Shown: positions 46,377 to 61,370, counted from the first letter of the stretch. The stretch is DNA of 64,000 nt from Dendrobium chrysotoxum (GCA_019925795.1 CM034312.1:2078501-2142500); one strand, 5' to 3'. The notes: generated from the letters alone by a model not told the origin. Made by a program: numbers and translations.

Positions 46377-48840
46377 TATATGTGATTTTTGGTTTAATAT
46401 TTAATTTATTATGATATTTAAAAAAACTGTGATTAAAATGAACTAAAAAATTTTAATTCAATTAATCTGACGGCGACGGAGAGCCACACGTTAGCATGCG
46501 ATTGGCCTGAACAAAATTGCGTGGCGGCGAGCAATCATTTGAAATAATTGTGCGGTAGTGCAATCATTGCAAATGATTAAAAGTCGGCGGCGGTGGGTCG
46601 CACCTCACTTATCCACGTTAGCTGTGGATGGGAGCCATTAGATCAACCACTATTTGAATCGAACGGCTGTGATGGCATCAGACGAAGTTCTAGATGTTCA
46701 AGAAAACCTCACCATTCGAATAAGCTGTAGAACATTGAGATCGGAGTTGTTGATTGTGAGAGTAGATAAATCATGGGGCATAAGTTACTAAAGCCCTCAT
46801 TGATGAAGTATGGCTTATTTTTTGAATATACCCAACAAAATCATTTAAAATTTTAAACAGAGCTTAAGCAAGAGTAGATAAATCATGTGGAGTTGATTTC
46901 ATGGTTTAAAATGTGCTTTATAAGAAGCTATTAAACCCAAGTATCCTAGGCTAGGGTTTAGCTTTTACCTTGATAGAATGGGTCTCAAGAGGTGTATGAG
47001 GGCTTGTTTTGTTTGTTGAAATGTCTAGAACAATTGTTCTGAAGAAGCCGCAGCTTGAAAAGCTCTAAATCGAATGATGTGGGCTCTGGATAGACCTTAA
47101 GCAAATGGTAGCTATGGGTTTGAGCTTGGGAAATGGAGAGGGGATCCTCTAGAGGAAAAACAAAAAAAAGATTTTTACTGGAGGAGGATCAGGGTGTGTG
47201 TGTTGTTAGGATGAATGATCATAGGCTTTTACTCATTTTTGACCTTAGGGTTTAATTGGACGGCCCAGATCTCTCAAGACTCTGCCTTAGATGCCTTACA
47301 TCTATGCCAAGTAGTTGGAGGGCAGAGGCAAAGGCTGGGCAATCCAAAATGCCATTGGGTGGTTCTATATGTGAGGGGACCACTCTTGCACTTTTGGGCT
47401 AGGCCAAGGCCTGAACTGGATTTCAGAGATGTTTAAAGAGCTTTTAGGTCTAAATAGAATCACCTAAGCAGCTGGAATGATGAGAATATAATGTGTAATA
47501 TGGTTTGACCACATGGGCTTGTTTAAGCCCTATGTTGACTTTTTGACCAATCAACAGGTCAAGACTGCTTAGGTTGCATCCAAAGTGGTCTAGTGAGCTA
47601 GTGAGGTGAACCACGAGTGGTTTGAAGCAATGATAGGGAGATTTGAATGAATGGTGAAGTGCACATGAGAGTTGACCAAGCTTTGTTGAGTTGACTTGGT
47701 CAAACACAATGAGATCTGACTCATCCATGATTGAGATGTGTTCAAAGCATGGGATGGAATGAATTTGAGGCTTGATAGGGTTTGATTTGAGTGAGTGCAC
47801 AAAGTTGACCTAGTTGTGTGTGGTTTAACCAAATATAGGTCCAGTTGACTAAGTCAACTAGTGACTAGGTCAAGGTGACCAATCATGAGCAATTCACTAG
47901 AAGTACTGGTTAGAATGATTTGGTGAAGATCAAAGGTCATCTAGAACTTGATTAGGGGTAAATAAGGTTCATGATGTTTATGATCAATTGGGCTAGCTTG
48001 AGCTAGCCCAACTGGATTAAATAGGTTAATCAGTGGCTCAGAAAGCTAGTGTCACATGGTTGTATATATGTGGCTCCTAATGAAGGGATTTGGACTATGG
48101 TTGAAGCTAGGGGGTTAGTACATTGGGCTAGGCAGTATACTAGACCTATTGAGTGTTTTAAGGTTGATCTGGTCAAATATGGTTGACTTGGTCATTCTGG
48201 TCAGACCACAAATTGGGTTTGGGCCCAATAGATTTAGAATAATATTTTGAACACAATTGAGGGGGTCCCATGCAGTGGTGAGGTTTCCTTGCATGAAATG
48301 CATATTTGGGCCCTTAAGGGGCATTTTGGTCAACCTTAGTTGACTTGGTCAACTTGGTCAAACCAAAACTTAGGTTTGGGTTCAATGTACTTCTAATGAT
48401 GTCTAGGGTGCATTAGAAGAGGTTTCAGGGTTTATTTTGATTGATCTATGTTGAAGTTTAGAGAAAACTTCAATTTTTCCCTTGAGAGACATGTTGGTCA
48501 AATGGGCCCATGGTCAACTCTGGGTCAAATAGAGTCCACAAAAGTATAATTTTATATTTAACATGTCATAACAAGGATTATGAACATGTTCAAGGGTTTT
48601 GGGGGAGGTCCCAAGGTCAAACTCCATAAGATGCAAGGTCCAGTGACATAGGCTGTAAATATTTGAAAGTTTTGTAGCATTTTGATTTCAAATAAGTTTT
48701 TAGGATTAGAGGTCTCAGATTAGCCTCAAATTTGGTGGGTTGATCCTAGAGACATTCCTAATCAATATACAACTAAAAAATAATGAATTTAAGGTCATTT
48801 GATCTAGTTTTGAGGTAACTGCAAAAATCACCTAGAATGG
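46377..48840. repeat. Leader and GTCAA/TTGAC-rich tract, copy B
   Basis: Counterpart of 1-2463, the most diverged part of the duplication. The minus-strand frames at 47450-47832 match those in copy A by descent, with about one residue in nine changed and no sign of selection that I can judge. Confidence 0.55.
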
Positions 48841-48848
48841 GTTATAGG
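48841..48848. other. Empty target site of the copy A hAT insertion
   Basis: A single GTTATAGG, with the sequence before matching 2463 and after matching 3168. This is the uninterrupted state. Confidence 0.95.
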
Positions 48849-49495
48849 ACATGGGCTTTTGGCCTTGAGTTTAGGTTTGAGATTTTGGATTTGATCTTGA
48901 TTTTGGATTTGGTTTTGATTGATGAACCTCATGCAAAGATGAGGTCAACAGACTCCCATGCCATTATTCAGTCTAACATCATCTCAAGATAACTCAATGC
49001 CTAGAAATACTCCCTTATCAGGCTTTTACATAGGATAATACAAAAATGGATGAATTTAATCCCTCAAACTTCATTAGATATAGCTAGACAGTGTGAGCCT
49101 TGAGAATATGAGAATATACTCCTGTGATTAGTGGAATATTCTAACCACTTATAATGAATTTCAAACACCATGTCATCCAATTTAAATTTATGTAATGACT
49201 CTTCTTCTTTCAATCATCAATTCTCCATCTCCTCTTCTCTTTGATTACTTAGTGATAATCTTTTGTTTATATTAGAAAGTAAAACAATCTGAGCACTCAA
49301 CATTCACACATCTACTTAATGTTAGTTAGATTGCGTCTCTCTAATCCATTTCTTGAGTAGTTTGTATGAAAATAGACTCTCTCACATCCATTAGTATTAT
49401 TGACCACTTTCATTTGTTACTATTTTACTTCAAAGATTTTTGGCATTTAAAGAATCAGTATGAGTTGTGTACTTGTCCAATAAGGACTTATAAAT
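48849..49495. other. Non-coding leader of copia relic, copy B
   Basis: Counterpart of 3168-3816, about 3% different by eye. No gene. Confidence 0.35.
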
Positions 49496-50470
49496 ATGAT
49501 CATAGGGCATAACAAGATGTTTGAAACTCCGTGTGAAGAAGACAAGATAGAGATCGATAAAAAGTTTCTCTTAATAATTCAATTATGTTTGGAGGTTGAG
49601 TTTTTGATAGAGATGTTAAAAAATAATTACAAGAGGTTTATGGCTCAAGTTAGAATGTTGGTACAACATCAAAGGCTTATCCAACAAACTTTATCGAAGG
49701 TAGATATTATATTTTCTTTGAATGTAGGAATGCGTTCCCATTAAATCATACTTCAATGAGTACAATTCTATCATTAAATATTTGGGAAATATTAATGCAA
49801 TTATTGCTGATGATTAAATTTTATTATTATTATGCACTTTACCTCTCTCTTACAAGTACCTTTGAGTTATCATATTCTATGATCAAGATATAATAAGCTT
49901 AAAGGATGCCAAAAAATTCACTTCTTTTAGAGGATGTGATTTTTATGCTTAAGATAATTAACAAACTAATTAAATTTTTTTTCATGTTAGAAAGAGATCA
50001 TATGAGTGAAGGTTCTATTCTAATTATGGCATGAATTAATCTCAAAATAAATTCAAAAATATTACATACTTATAATGCATGAAGAAGGAACTCGTAAAGT
50101 ATAATTATTTTTCTTTAGAGATGATAGAGAGAGAAGTAGATTACTACCATAAAAAGGATAAATTAACTAATGCAAGTATTATGAAAGATTTTTTTTATTA
50201 CATCATCAATAATTTTTTTCTGGGTGAAAATAATTTGTAAAGAGCAATGGATTATTGACTCAACTTTAATTAATCATATGTATTTTGATTTAGATATGTA
50301 TTTCATATATATCCTTAATCTAGTGGCTATCTTTATAAAAGCAAGGTTAAATTCAAGAATGGAGGTTCTAATACTACAATAAGCATATTGTGGTATACCT
50401 ATATCATTGGATGGAGTCAAGTATATACCAGACTTGACAAATAATCTAATATCCTTAAGTGCTCTATTAT
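49496..50470 (+). pseudogene. Ty1/copia gag and protease relic, copy B
   Basis: Counterpart of 3817-4790. Here the first part is open for 82 codons (49496-49744) because a frameshift present in copy A is absent, and shows the gag stretch IIQLCLEVEFLIEML. The LPLSY gag stretch (near 49840-49880), the protease-like WIIDS (near 50250) and the YIPDLTNNLISL-like stretch (near 50420-50460) follow in other frames. Not functional. Confidence 0.72.
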
Positions 50471-51324
50471 TATAATATTGAAACCCTTAAAGTCTGTAAG
50501 AGTGCATTGGTTGTCATGAAGACAAATGAAATTAGTAGACTCTTTGTATTATGGAATACAAAGCTATGTGTTGATGCATTAGATTTAAAGCTATGGTGGG
50601 AGCTCATGAAAATTAGAATAATACTAAGTATGTGACAGTCAAGTACTACAAAAATTGTAGCTACTGTGAAATTTATTATTAATGATTCTAAAGTAGTAAT
50701 ATAGAATCAAGATTTTGAAAAGTGAGAGCTTCTACAGGATAAACAAGAATTGCATGATGGGCAAAAGTTTAAAATGAAAGAGCAACATGATAATATGAAA
50801 TTTTTTGACAATGTTGACACTAATGGACTGAGGAATTGCAAAGCTTTAGTTAACCATCATGAGTGATGGCATGGAGGTGCTACATAACATAGTGTTCATA
50901 TATGATCATTTATTTAATACATTAGAAATTGAAACTCTAAGTATGCATTAACTATACATAAGATTAGATGTTAATTTTTTAAGATTAATGGCTTTCATAA
51001 AGTTCTAAATAAAAGTGTTTGACCCCATGAATATGAAGTTGCATTATAGTCTTGATAATCATTAATATAATTTACTTGAGATAATTTTGGACTAATTCTA
51101 TTTTATGCATGGCTCAGTACTAATAATTGTAGTATATATTGGAGAATCAAGATTCATGTGATGTGCACAGTTTTAATATATATATGATACAAAATGATCA
51201 AATTTAAATTTAAATTAAAATCACCAAAAAAAACTTCTTAACTAGATTAATTAGAGCATTAAACTTTTATAGTGTATGATGTATTCTAATTTAATCTAAC
51301 TAAGCAACAATAATTAAGGGGCAA

Positions 51325-51386
<62 letters not shown>

Positions 51387-52409
51387 CTTAAATGATTGTA
51401 TTGTATAATATGCATTAGATTGGGTGATTGACCAAAACATATATGACCATAACATAATGTATGATGTGTGCAACATACTCACTGATATGCATCTCTCGAC
51501 TTGCTGGAATGAGTGACTAGAAAGGCACCTTAGAGGTTTTGATATCTCTTTAGTTTTACTTTTTGCAACTAGTGCTTAAAGCATAGTGTTCTTCCTTTCA
51601 TGAGTAGCAACCTTGTCGAGTTCTGTCTTGCTTCATCTTGAAGGCTAATGCTTTGTGGTGAGAGGTAAACCTTTTTATGAGAGTTTATAGGGGTTTTTAT
51701 TTATGAGAGTTGGGTGTATGATACAAATTATTTTATATTGATCATACTGTATGATATATTCATCATATTATACAATCTCTTTTTAAAAAAAAAAAGATAA
51801 ATTGATATGACTATCATATTATACAATATTCCTCTTGGTTTTTCTTCTCAACCTATTTTAGGGTTTTAAAGTGCTTAATACAAATACCTTCTTACGAATC
51901 CTAAAATGAGGGAGAAAGGCTAGAAAATGTCAGAGAAAGAAGGGAGAAGAGTTTGCTTTTGGGAAGTAATTGTTGCCTTCATTTTTCAAAGTCTAAAAGA
52001 AAAAAAATCGCATTGTGAGAGTGTACTGCTTTGTTATTTTTCCCCCTTGTTTAATTTCATCTTAATTTTCTTGTTGTTGAGACTTATATATATAGAGTCC
52101 TTCCCTTTTTTCCCCTTTCTTCTTTCTCCCATAAGCCGCCTCTTGTTTGTTCCATCATTCCAAATAAGAAGAATATTATTTGTATGATATGCATTTTTAT
52201 TTCAAGAATGACTTAATTCCACTTACTACGTTGTCAATGTAGGATATAAAGCCAAATCACATATATCTTACCTCCTTGATATGCCTTTTTTTGTCTCATC
52301 TATCATCCTATATTAACTCTCTTTCTCTCCTCCAAGATCCACATTTTTACACTGTGAATTAACCATCATCTTTAATGTTATTTCCCTTGCATTTTTCTTG
52401 AGTTATTTT

Positions 52410-52412
<3 letters not shown>
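50471..52412. other. AT-rich DNA, no recognised gene, copy B
   Basis: Counterpart of 4791-6714. The 86-codon frame at 51927-52187 is open here but disrupted in copy A and has no domain, so it is not called. Confidence 0.5.
51329..51383. repeat. (AT)n microsatellite, expanded in copy B
   Basis: About 27 AT units against about 12 in copy A (5652-5676). Confidence 0.97.

Positions 52413-52480
<68 letters not shown>
52413..52480. repeat. (AT)n-(GT)n compound microsatellite, copy B
   Basis: About 24 AT units, then 10 GT units. Directly after it, two short deletions relative to copy A remove parts of 6812-6890. Confidence 0.97.
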
Positions 52481-52481
<1 letters not shown>

Positions 52482-54148
52482 ATGTGGCGATCATTATTTT
52501 TCATACAGAATTGTGAGAATATTTATAGGATAAATACTATTTCTTATTATTCATTTCAAATAGTATTATTTTAATATGATGCTATGATGACACCCATTAT
52601 AAAATTATGCATTGATTTTCATGCCAATTTCATTGATCATTTTATTACACGGGTCATGCCATTTATGATTTAATAATTAAAGGAAAAAATTATTTCATTT
52701 TCTTTCTATTAATTTAATGGGTTACTTTTTAACTTGACTAAAGTTTTTTTTGTTGAAAGATTGTTAATAGAAATTATAATGATTCAATTATTTACATATT
52801 TTTGTATAAAAATCATTTTTTGATGCAAAATTATTTCACCAATTTATAGTTCATAAGATACTTTTTGTGTTCTTTTTTTGTGGTTTCCGTTAAACTTTAA
52901 TTTTTTTAAAAAATATATCGGCATGTGATTTTAATTTTTAAATATGTATATAATTTGTAATTTGTCTTATGATATTTATATAAGTATTTTTTGTACTTAT
53001 ACAGATTAAAAAATCTAAGAGAGAATAATTCTGGAATAAAATTACAGAATGTTCTCACGTGTTTTTTTTTTTTTTTTTTTCTCCGTAGATCGTTGTGGAC
53101 TACGGCCAAAATTTTCGGCATTACTGAAGCGTGGTGGGGATCGCTGTAATAGGACACACGTTGGAATTGCTTAATAGGCACAATATTTATACATTTAAAT
53201 TAATCTCTATGATCAAAAGGGTACCTTAATTCTAAAAGGAATCCAGGAAAATTTATGAATTTTGGAGGTCAAAATTTTTAGTTGAATAATATTTCTCTCT
53301 TTATTTTCCTTAAACGAAGAGATTGAAAATTAAAATCTCATTTTAAGAGAAATGATAAATATTATAAATTGGAATATTGTCTAATACTTATCTTAACAAA
53401 ATGAAAAAAATTGAATATGGACATAATCATTTATAGTGTTTGGTTATATCTAATACTTATCTTAAAGCATCATTTAAGGCATATATCCTTAATTAATACT
53501 CGATTTTCAATTATGCTTTATTTGATTACACTCATTTCTCCTTTTTTTTTTCAAAAATTAATTTAGATATTTGCATCCATACCACAAATCAACATTTTTG
53601 CATATATATTACCTTAGCAATAAATTTGAATTATTAGTTTGCATGCATTTGTGAATTTTGTGACTAAATCATTTAGAATATAGTATAATATTGAGATAGC
53701 AAAAAGCTTAATTTTTCTCATCAAATACATGAGTATATTTATGATCAACAACAGTCGAGGTCATAACTATCTAAAAGAGGTAGTTACCCTGATTGATGCA
53801 TTAAACAAATTGATTTTGGTGATTTGACCAAAGTCGTATTTGTAATATAAAACCACTTGACTCTAATAATATTCCTCTTGAAAGCCTTCTTTTTTATTAT
53901 CATATATTGAGCCACTTCCATACTCACTATATTGTCATCCTCAATCCTTGGCACTTTATAGTCATTTTTATTTCAAAGTCATGCTTCCAAATTATAGCAA
54001 TCTGCTTCAACACATTGCAATTTCGACCAACCACTCATCATCACTATCCTCATCCATTTACTTAATCTATATGTTAGCGACTTTCCTACCTTTGCAACTC
54101 CTATTAGCCTCCTCTAGTGACATTTGATTACTTATGCTATGGTACTAT
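52481..54148. repeat. Recurring module, copy in B
   Basis: Counterpart of 6850-8525. Mostly over 99% alike by eye, except a cluster of about nine changes in 60 bp near 53905-53965 (compare 8280-8335). Confidence 0.7.
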
Positions 54149-55997
54149 TGTCATGTCCTAGAATTTAATTTTGAAGAATTATTCTATTATCTTTTAACTT
54201 ACACAACTAGAGCTACCTAATTTCTTTATTAATATAAATACCAGCTGAAATAAACTATCAATCAAAACATCAATATATACATCTGTATTCATTTCTAAAA
54301 AATTATATACACTATTCGGATTTGTACAATCATAACATATCTATCATGTTCTGAGTACAAAAAATAACTAATGTTAGAAAGAAATAAACAAATAGTAAAC
54401 CTGAAGAATCCTAACCAGCTTCACACTTTTGCTCCTCTGCCCTGAGATGAAAATACTTAAACCACATATAATGAGTTAAAAAGCTCGGTAGATCACCAAA
54501 ACCTATAAATGAACTCAAACCACGGTAAATGAGCAATATGCATGTTAGCGATCAAATCATAGTAATAGCATTTATATGATTATTGAATAAGTACATAAAT
54601 AGTAAAAACTCATATATATAGTAGTAATAAAATCTATAAAGTAGTAAAATAATACATCATAGAAGCCAGTAAAACAGTACAGTGGAGAAACCAATAAACT
54701 AGTATGGATGTCAAATCCATAAAGCAGTCGGTGTATTGATACTATTAATCTGTAAAGCAGTCGTATAAAGCGATAAAATCAAAGCATAAGTAATGACTGT
54801 TAGAATCAAATCAATGCAGTAATATCTTATAATTATGTATACATGCTATACAATTATTCTATATCAGTATCTTAATCACATGCTCAACATATCGCGTGCT
54901 TAATATATCACATGCTCAGTATTAGTACAATGAATTAATAATAGTAATAGTAATAATGAATCAGTAGTAGTATCAGTAATAGTTAAGTAATATTATCGGT
55001 GTCTGTATCGGTACTTATAAATCTAATGGGCGTAGAAGTAAAATAATGAAATAATAGTAAATCCATACAGTGACAGTAAATCAATACAATGTCAGTAAAG
55101 TTGTATAGAAATAATAAATATGTAATATGCATTTCAACAGTCACACTAAATAAGTAAGAAGTTATGGATATTATAGTATTTTTAATAATCAATAATCGAT
55201 AATAAAAAATTATTGGCTCAGTAAATAGAGTTGTCACTCTTTGCCTGTCAGCAAAGTAATAACTTCTTTAACTCACAATCGTTGCATCATTGTAGCAGTA
55301 GAGGATAAAACCTAAATATAGTATTAAAGGAAAGCTTGTTGGTCCACCATCTTGTACAGGTCAATCAATCTCCAACTAGCAGCTCAGCTAGTCTTTACTT
55401 ATCTTATACACATACACATTATTATCATACTACTATAACAGTAATAGCGACTTATTATTACTCAATCACATATTCATATTAATTTTTAATGTATTACAAT
55501 AAATAAAGTATATTTGGGCTTAATTTATAAAATGGCAAAATATCTTCATGGTAGGCAACAAAAAATCCTATTGAACAGAAATTTATATTTGCAAAAATTA
55601 ATCAATTTGCCAAATATTATATGTAATAATATTCTGAAGCTTTAATTGAACTAAAATACTATTTTAATATATCAAAATAAAATTTTGAATTGACAAAAAT
55701 CACTATTTTTTAAAAATTATCTGGAAAAAAATCTCAAATAAATATATACTCAAAATGTTCATAATCTCAATATCTATATGATATAAAAAGTTACGCTGTG
55801 AAATTTTTACCAATACAAAATTATTCTTATGTTAAAGCATAATTGAATATGTGTCAGAATTACACAAATTTTTATAACGGTCGGCAACAAAAAGTCCTAC
55901 TAAGTAAAATTATATAGTCTCAAATTATTAACAAATTACCAAGGATTGTGTAAAACATCATTTCAAGACTTTAACTGTGCTACGCCATTATTTCTCT

Positions 55998-56016
55998 TTG
56001 TCCAGATATTTTCTAT
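55998..56016. repeat. RTE target-site duplication, left, copy B
   Basis: TTGTCCAGATATTTTCTAT, repeated at 58424-58442 and identical to the pair in copy A. Confidence 0.93.
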
Positions 56017-58423
56017 GGGTATGGGTTTGGAATGACAAATGAATGTGGTAAGTCCATATTAGATTTTTGTTTAGCTTATAATTTTTTAATTGCTAATACC
56101 TTATTTAAGAAAAAGAATGAGCATCTCATTACTTATAAAATAGATATAGCATAACGCGGATTGATTATTTTCTTATAAGAAAAGTAGATCGTTTAGATTG
56201 CAAAGATTATAAAATTATTCCATGTGAAAATTTATGTACACAACATCGTTTATTAATTTTGGACTTGAAGATAATAGGACAGAAAATAAAAAATAAAGTA
56301 AAATGATATTCTAGGATTAGATGGGGGTATTTAAAGAATATTAATAAAAATATTTTTGAGAGTAAGACTTTAGATCTTAAGATTTTATCTGTGCATGAGG
56401 ATGCTAATGCTATGTGGAAAAAAGTGGCTAGTGATATTAAGAATATTGCAAAAGATGTGCTTGGAGTTTTAAAGGGAAAAGCTCTTAATAGTAAAAATAG
56501 TTGGTGGTAGAATCCAAATGTGCAAGAAAAGATTAAAAATAAGAAGATTTGTTAGAAAAATTGATTTAATTATAAAAATTCTGATAATTAGAAAATATAT
56601 AAAGAGGCACATAATGAATCTAAGAAAGCAATATGCGATGCAAAGAGTTTAGCTTTTAGTAATTTATATAATAGATTAGATACTAAGGAGGGAGAAAGAT
56701 ATATGTATAAGTTAGCCAAACAAAGAGATAGGAGTAGTAAGGATTTAGTTCAAGTGAAGTGTATTAAGGATGAAGATCAAAAAGTACTTTTATTAGAAGA
56801 TGATATTCAAGAAAGGTGGATGAGATATTTTGCTAAAGTTTTTAATGAAGAATGTGAAAATAAAATTAATTGTAGTGACCTTAGCACCCTAAATAAAAAT
56901 AAAGATTTATGTTTTTATCGGCTTATTAGTAAAACTGAAGTTAGAGAGGCTTTAAAGAAAATAAAGGGTGGAAAAGCTATTGGACCTGATGATATTCCAA
57001 TAGAGGTGTGGAAATGCTTAGGAGAAGAAGGAATTTCTTGGCTTACTAAACTTTTTAATACTGTTTTGAAGACTAAAAAGATGCCTGATGAGTGGAGAAT
57101 GAGCATGTTAATCCCTATTTTTAAGAATAAAGATGATGCACAAGATTGTGCAAATTATAGAGGAATTAAGTTAATGTGTCATACTTTAAATCTATGGGAA
57201 CGAGTTATGGAGCATAGGTTGCGGCGTGATACTAATGTTTCTCAAAATCAATTTGGATTCATGCCGAGTAGGTCTACTATGGAAGCCATACATTTATTAA
57301 GAGGTTTGATGGAGAAATATAGAGAGAATAAGGAGGATTTACATATGATATTTATTGATTTAGAAAAAGCATATGATAAAGTTCTAAGAGAAGTGCTATG
57401 GAGAGTTCTTGAAAAGAAAGGAGTTAATAACTCTTATATTCAAATCATTAAAGATATGTATGCAAGAGCTATTACTTGTGTTCAAACACAAGGTGGTTTG
57501 ACTAAGTATTTCTCTATTTCGGTTGGAATACATCAAGGATCAGCCTTAACCCGTACCTTTTTTGCTTTAGTCATGGATATTCTCACTAGATATTTGCAAC
57601 AGGATGTACCTTGGTGTATGCTTTTTGCTGATGATATTCTTCTTGTCGATAAGACTAGATAGGGAGTTGAAGGTAAACTAGAATTGTGGAGGTCAACCTT
57701 AGAGTCTAAAGGTTTCCGCTTGAGTAGATCTAAAACGGAATATATGGAGTGTAATTTTAGTAATAATAGACCTAGTGAGGGGATTGTGACTTTGGGCGAT
57801 CAGGTCATTAATAAGAGTACACGTTTTAGATATCTTGGATCTTTTGTTCAGAGTAATGGTGAAATAGATGGGGATATTATCAGCAAAATCCAAGTTGGAT
57901 GGTTGAAATGGAGGAATGCATCGGGCTTATTGTGTGATAGAAGAGTACCCCTCAAACTTAAGGTAAAATTCTATAAGATGGTGGTGAGACCTGCAATGCT
58001 TTATAGTGTCGAATGTTGGCCATTAAAAGAGAAGCATAATTCTAAGTTAAGTGTTGCAGAGATGAGGATACTCAGATGGATGAGTGGCTTTACCCTTAGA
58101 GATAGGATACAAAATGAGCATATTCGTGAAAGGTTAGAGTAGCTCCAGTGAAAGATAAGATTAGAGAGAATCGCCTTAGATGGTTTGGTCACATAAAATG
58201 ACGACCTCCTGATGACCCGGTTAGGAAAGTAGAGGTCGTAGATTTGACATATGTTAAGAAAGGTAGACGTAGACCTAAAAAGACATGGTTAGAAAATATT
58301 AGAAATGATCTTTCTTTATTAGATTTAAATGAGAATTTCACTTTTAATAGGACACAATAGAGAAAAAGGATTCATGTAGCCGACCCCACGTAGTGGGATA
58401 AAGGCTTGATGTTGTTGTTATTG
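56017..58423 (+). mobile_element. 5'-truncated RTE-clade LINE, copy B
   Basis: Counterpart of 10393-12794. Its tail is longer (GTTGTTGTTATTGTTG). Same truncation point and same target, therefore the same insertion event duplicated later. Confidence 0.92.
56364..58390 (+). pseudogene. RTE LINE reverse transcriptase relic, copy B
   Basis: As in copy A: the 319-codon core (56703-57662) with DLEKAYDKV near 57355 and FADD near 57625, then 57684-58142. Extra lesions relative to A: AAG instead of ATG at the linker start, TAG in the SWWWN stretch near 56507, and a deletion near 58130 that shifts the frame after HIRER, so the last part is lost earlier. About eight base changes in the 960 bp core, including FGFMSGRS to FGFMPSRS. 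Inactive. Confidence 0.92.
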
Positions 58424-58442
58424 TTGTCCAGATATTTTCTAT
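58424..58442. repeat. RTE target-site duplication, right, copy B
   Basis: Exact copy of 55998-56016. Confidence 0.93.
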
Positions 58443-59825
58443 TCAATTAAAACCCCACAAATTTAAAAAAAAATCTAGTATAAAATTTTTAGAAAATACG
58501 CAAAACGTTCATAATCTTAATCTCTATACATATAAAAATTTATATGATGAAATTTTTACCAGTGCAAAATTATACCCATTTTTTGATAATGAAAATAAAA
58601 ATTTAATAAAAAAATTCAATAAAAATACATATTTTTGAAAATTGAGATATGAATAATGTGTCATACCTCAATCCGGACAATTTTTCTAACTGGCTCGATG
58701 GCTAAAAATGATCTGTAGTGGCTCAAAACACACTCTTTCCTCTCCAAACCTCTCTCTTTCTCTCTCCTACTCGGCCAACTTCTTCTGATCAGGTCGGAGC
58801 CATTAGAACCAACTGCTGAACCTACTAAACAATAATTCTTTAACACAATTGAAGTCTTAAAATAATATTTTATACAATACTTAATGATTTGGTTATGTTC
58901 GAAAACTGTAAAATTTTACTCAATAGGGATTTCTGTTGCCTATTATTATAGAAAACTGTGCAATTTTATCAAATGCTCAATTATTCTTTAACTATTATAA
59001 TATGATTAAATATGTACATATATGATGGAAAAATATCTGCTCGGAGATATAAGGGGCCAGAATCCTTTGAGATTTTATCTGTGTCAGGGAATATTCAGGT
59101 GCTTATAAGGCATATTTTGGTGGCTATAAAATCATATTCTCGTGGCTATAAGCCATATTCTATTGCTATAATCACAAAAAGGGAGTCATAAGGAGCCAAA
59201 ATTTTTTGAGATTATGTCTATGTCTGAAAAATAAAATGTGATATGAACTGCTCTATGATATGAATTTTAATTTATTTAATCCGCTCAGCAGTATTATTAA
59301 AATATTAGGATAACTGCTATGCTCTTATTATCTTTTTTAGTACAATGATTTATTAGAATGTATTTAACTGTTATTAAATATTTTGAAAAATATTTAATAA
59401 AATAAATTGAAAATTTAGATCAATTTATATAGCCTGCTGAGCTGGTTGAGCTCACTGTGGTTTTGCTGTTGATATTTTAGATTTGAGAAATGAAAGAACT
59501 TGTTGATTATCAGCTCTGGATTCGATCTGAGTTGATATATATTTTTATATTTTGATTTTTATACAGTCATGGCTAGTTTATTATTTAGTTTTATAGCTTC
59601 TATTTATAGCTATATACAGTAGTGTAGATATATTTTGATGAAATGAAATAAATTTTATGGATGAGTTATTTATAATATTCTAGATATTTTAGTAGCTACG
59701 TAGTTTGTTAATTATGTAAAATGAATATTAGAAGAGAATATGAAGTATTCTAAAATTAGATCTTAGGAATTGCCTGTTATAGCTTAACACGATAAGACCT
59801 ATCCTGGTCAGGTTGGGTTGTGACA

Positions 59826-61325
59826 TTATGTGCATATAGATTCCCAACATTTCATCAAGCAAATCTCATGGTTGACTGGCCTACCAAAGAAGCTTTCAAT
59901 GAGATTGTAAGGTCCATAGCTCATATAATTTGCCGCACTACTATTTCTCTTAGTCATAGCCAACTTGGCTAGCCTAATGCATCTTTATATGGCCTTTAAC
60001 ACCATGTCATCTATTAACAACCCAATATGAGCACCTTCAAATCACATTTCATTAAATTAACAAGAAAGTGCCATATGTCCTTTGTATAAATTCTCAAATC
60101 ATGAAAAAAATAAATATTCATACATCGCTCTCAAAATATTATGATACTCTAGTGAGTAAGCAAATAGAGTTCAACCACCTTACTATAGAAGGTCTTTCCC
60201 TCATACCATACACAATTAAGGAATATAGTCATTTTCGGCAGACAAATCCTCTGCAAAACATTGAATATCCGTAAAAAATTTGCATTACAAATAAATTTCT
60301 GACAGATTAAAATCTCATGATATTTCAGGCCTAAAAAAAGAATTTTGTCTGGTAAGTTACGTTGGCAACATTTCTGGCAGATTTTTTATGGCTTTCCGAC
60401 AATTTTTGGACTAGAAAAATAATTTGTTCTTGGAGATGTTACTAGCGGAATTTTTGTCAGAATTTCTAGCAGATTACCGACAAATTTTTCATCAAAATTA
60501 CCAATGGAAAAATCCACTAATAATCCACATGAAATTCTAGTAGAAGTTCTTCTGGTTCTCCATTGACATTTTTTACGGATGTTTTTGCTAGTAAGCTGTC
60601 GAAAATTTTGGAGGAAAAATTTGTTCGAATACATCATCGTATCAACAGTAGAAAATTAGTTAGAAACCTGTAGCATAGATAAAAAAAATTATCTCATGTC
60701 AATTAATATATAGTACATTAACACATCATAACACAAATATTTTATATAGTAACTTTACAATAATTTACAAACACATATAACATTGCATGTAGTAAAAACG
60801 TAATTGCATCAAAATTTACTTAAGTTCTTCTCAAAATGTTCTCAAACGCATCCAATATTCCCTATACATAAAAAATACAACAAACATATACAATCTACTC
60901 AAAATTAGTTCCCTCACTCTCTTCAAGGGGTGCAAGCGCAGGCTACTTTCCACTAAACTGCTCTCTGATTCTCAAAAGCTCCCCCGAGATCTAATTTTTC
61001 TACATTATCATGTCCACTTGTGATTTCAGACATGCTCTAGCTCTACGGTCAGGGAAGTCACCTGCTGGATAACCAAGCCCTCTTGGGTGCTTATTGAGAA
61101 GCTTGAGGAAGCAGTGGACTGCCCCTTATATGTTTAGGCATGTGGGCCTAATCCATAAATTCTTCCCTACTGCATTTTTCCTACAACGTGTAACCAAATA
61201 AGGTAGTCAGAAAAATTTGTTGATCCCCCAAAGGATCTCTCACCAGCTCTCTCCTAACTCTCTCGAAGCCATGTATACTCATCATACAAAAGATAACATA
61301 AGATTAATCATTATATAATTCTCAT
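59826..61325. other. No recognised gene, copy B
   Basis: Counterpart of 14197-15702, with small indels such as loss of 7 bp near 60645. Same possible CACTA-like patch. Confidence 0.35.
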
Positions 61326-61370
61326 ATAGTCGACCCCACATAGTGGGATAAAGGCTTGATGTTGTTGTTG
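61326..61370 (+). mobile_element. RTE 3'-tail fragment, copy B
   Basis: Counterpart of 15703-15747. Confidence 0.8.

Larger units (their letters stand above)
54149..59825 (+). mobile_element. Long LTR-like block interrupted by RTE LINE, copy B
   Basis: Counterpart of 8526-14196, with the same TGTCA start, TGACA end and nested RTE. Confidence 0.6.

Noticed and set aside
52906..53181. 91-codon minus-strand frame with a lysine run
   Set aside because: Reads a poly-T tract in the recurring module; broken in the other copies.
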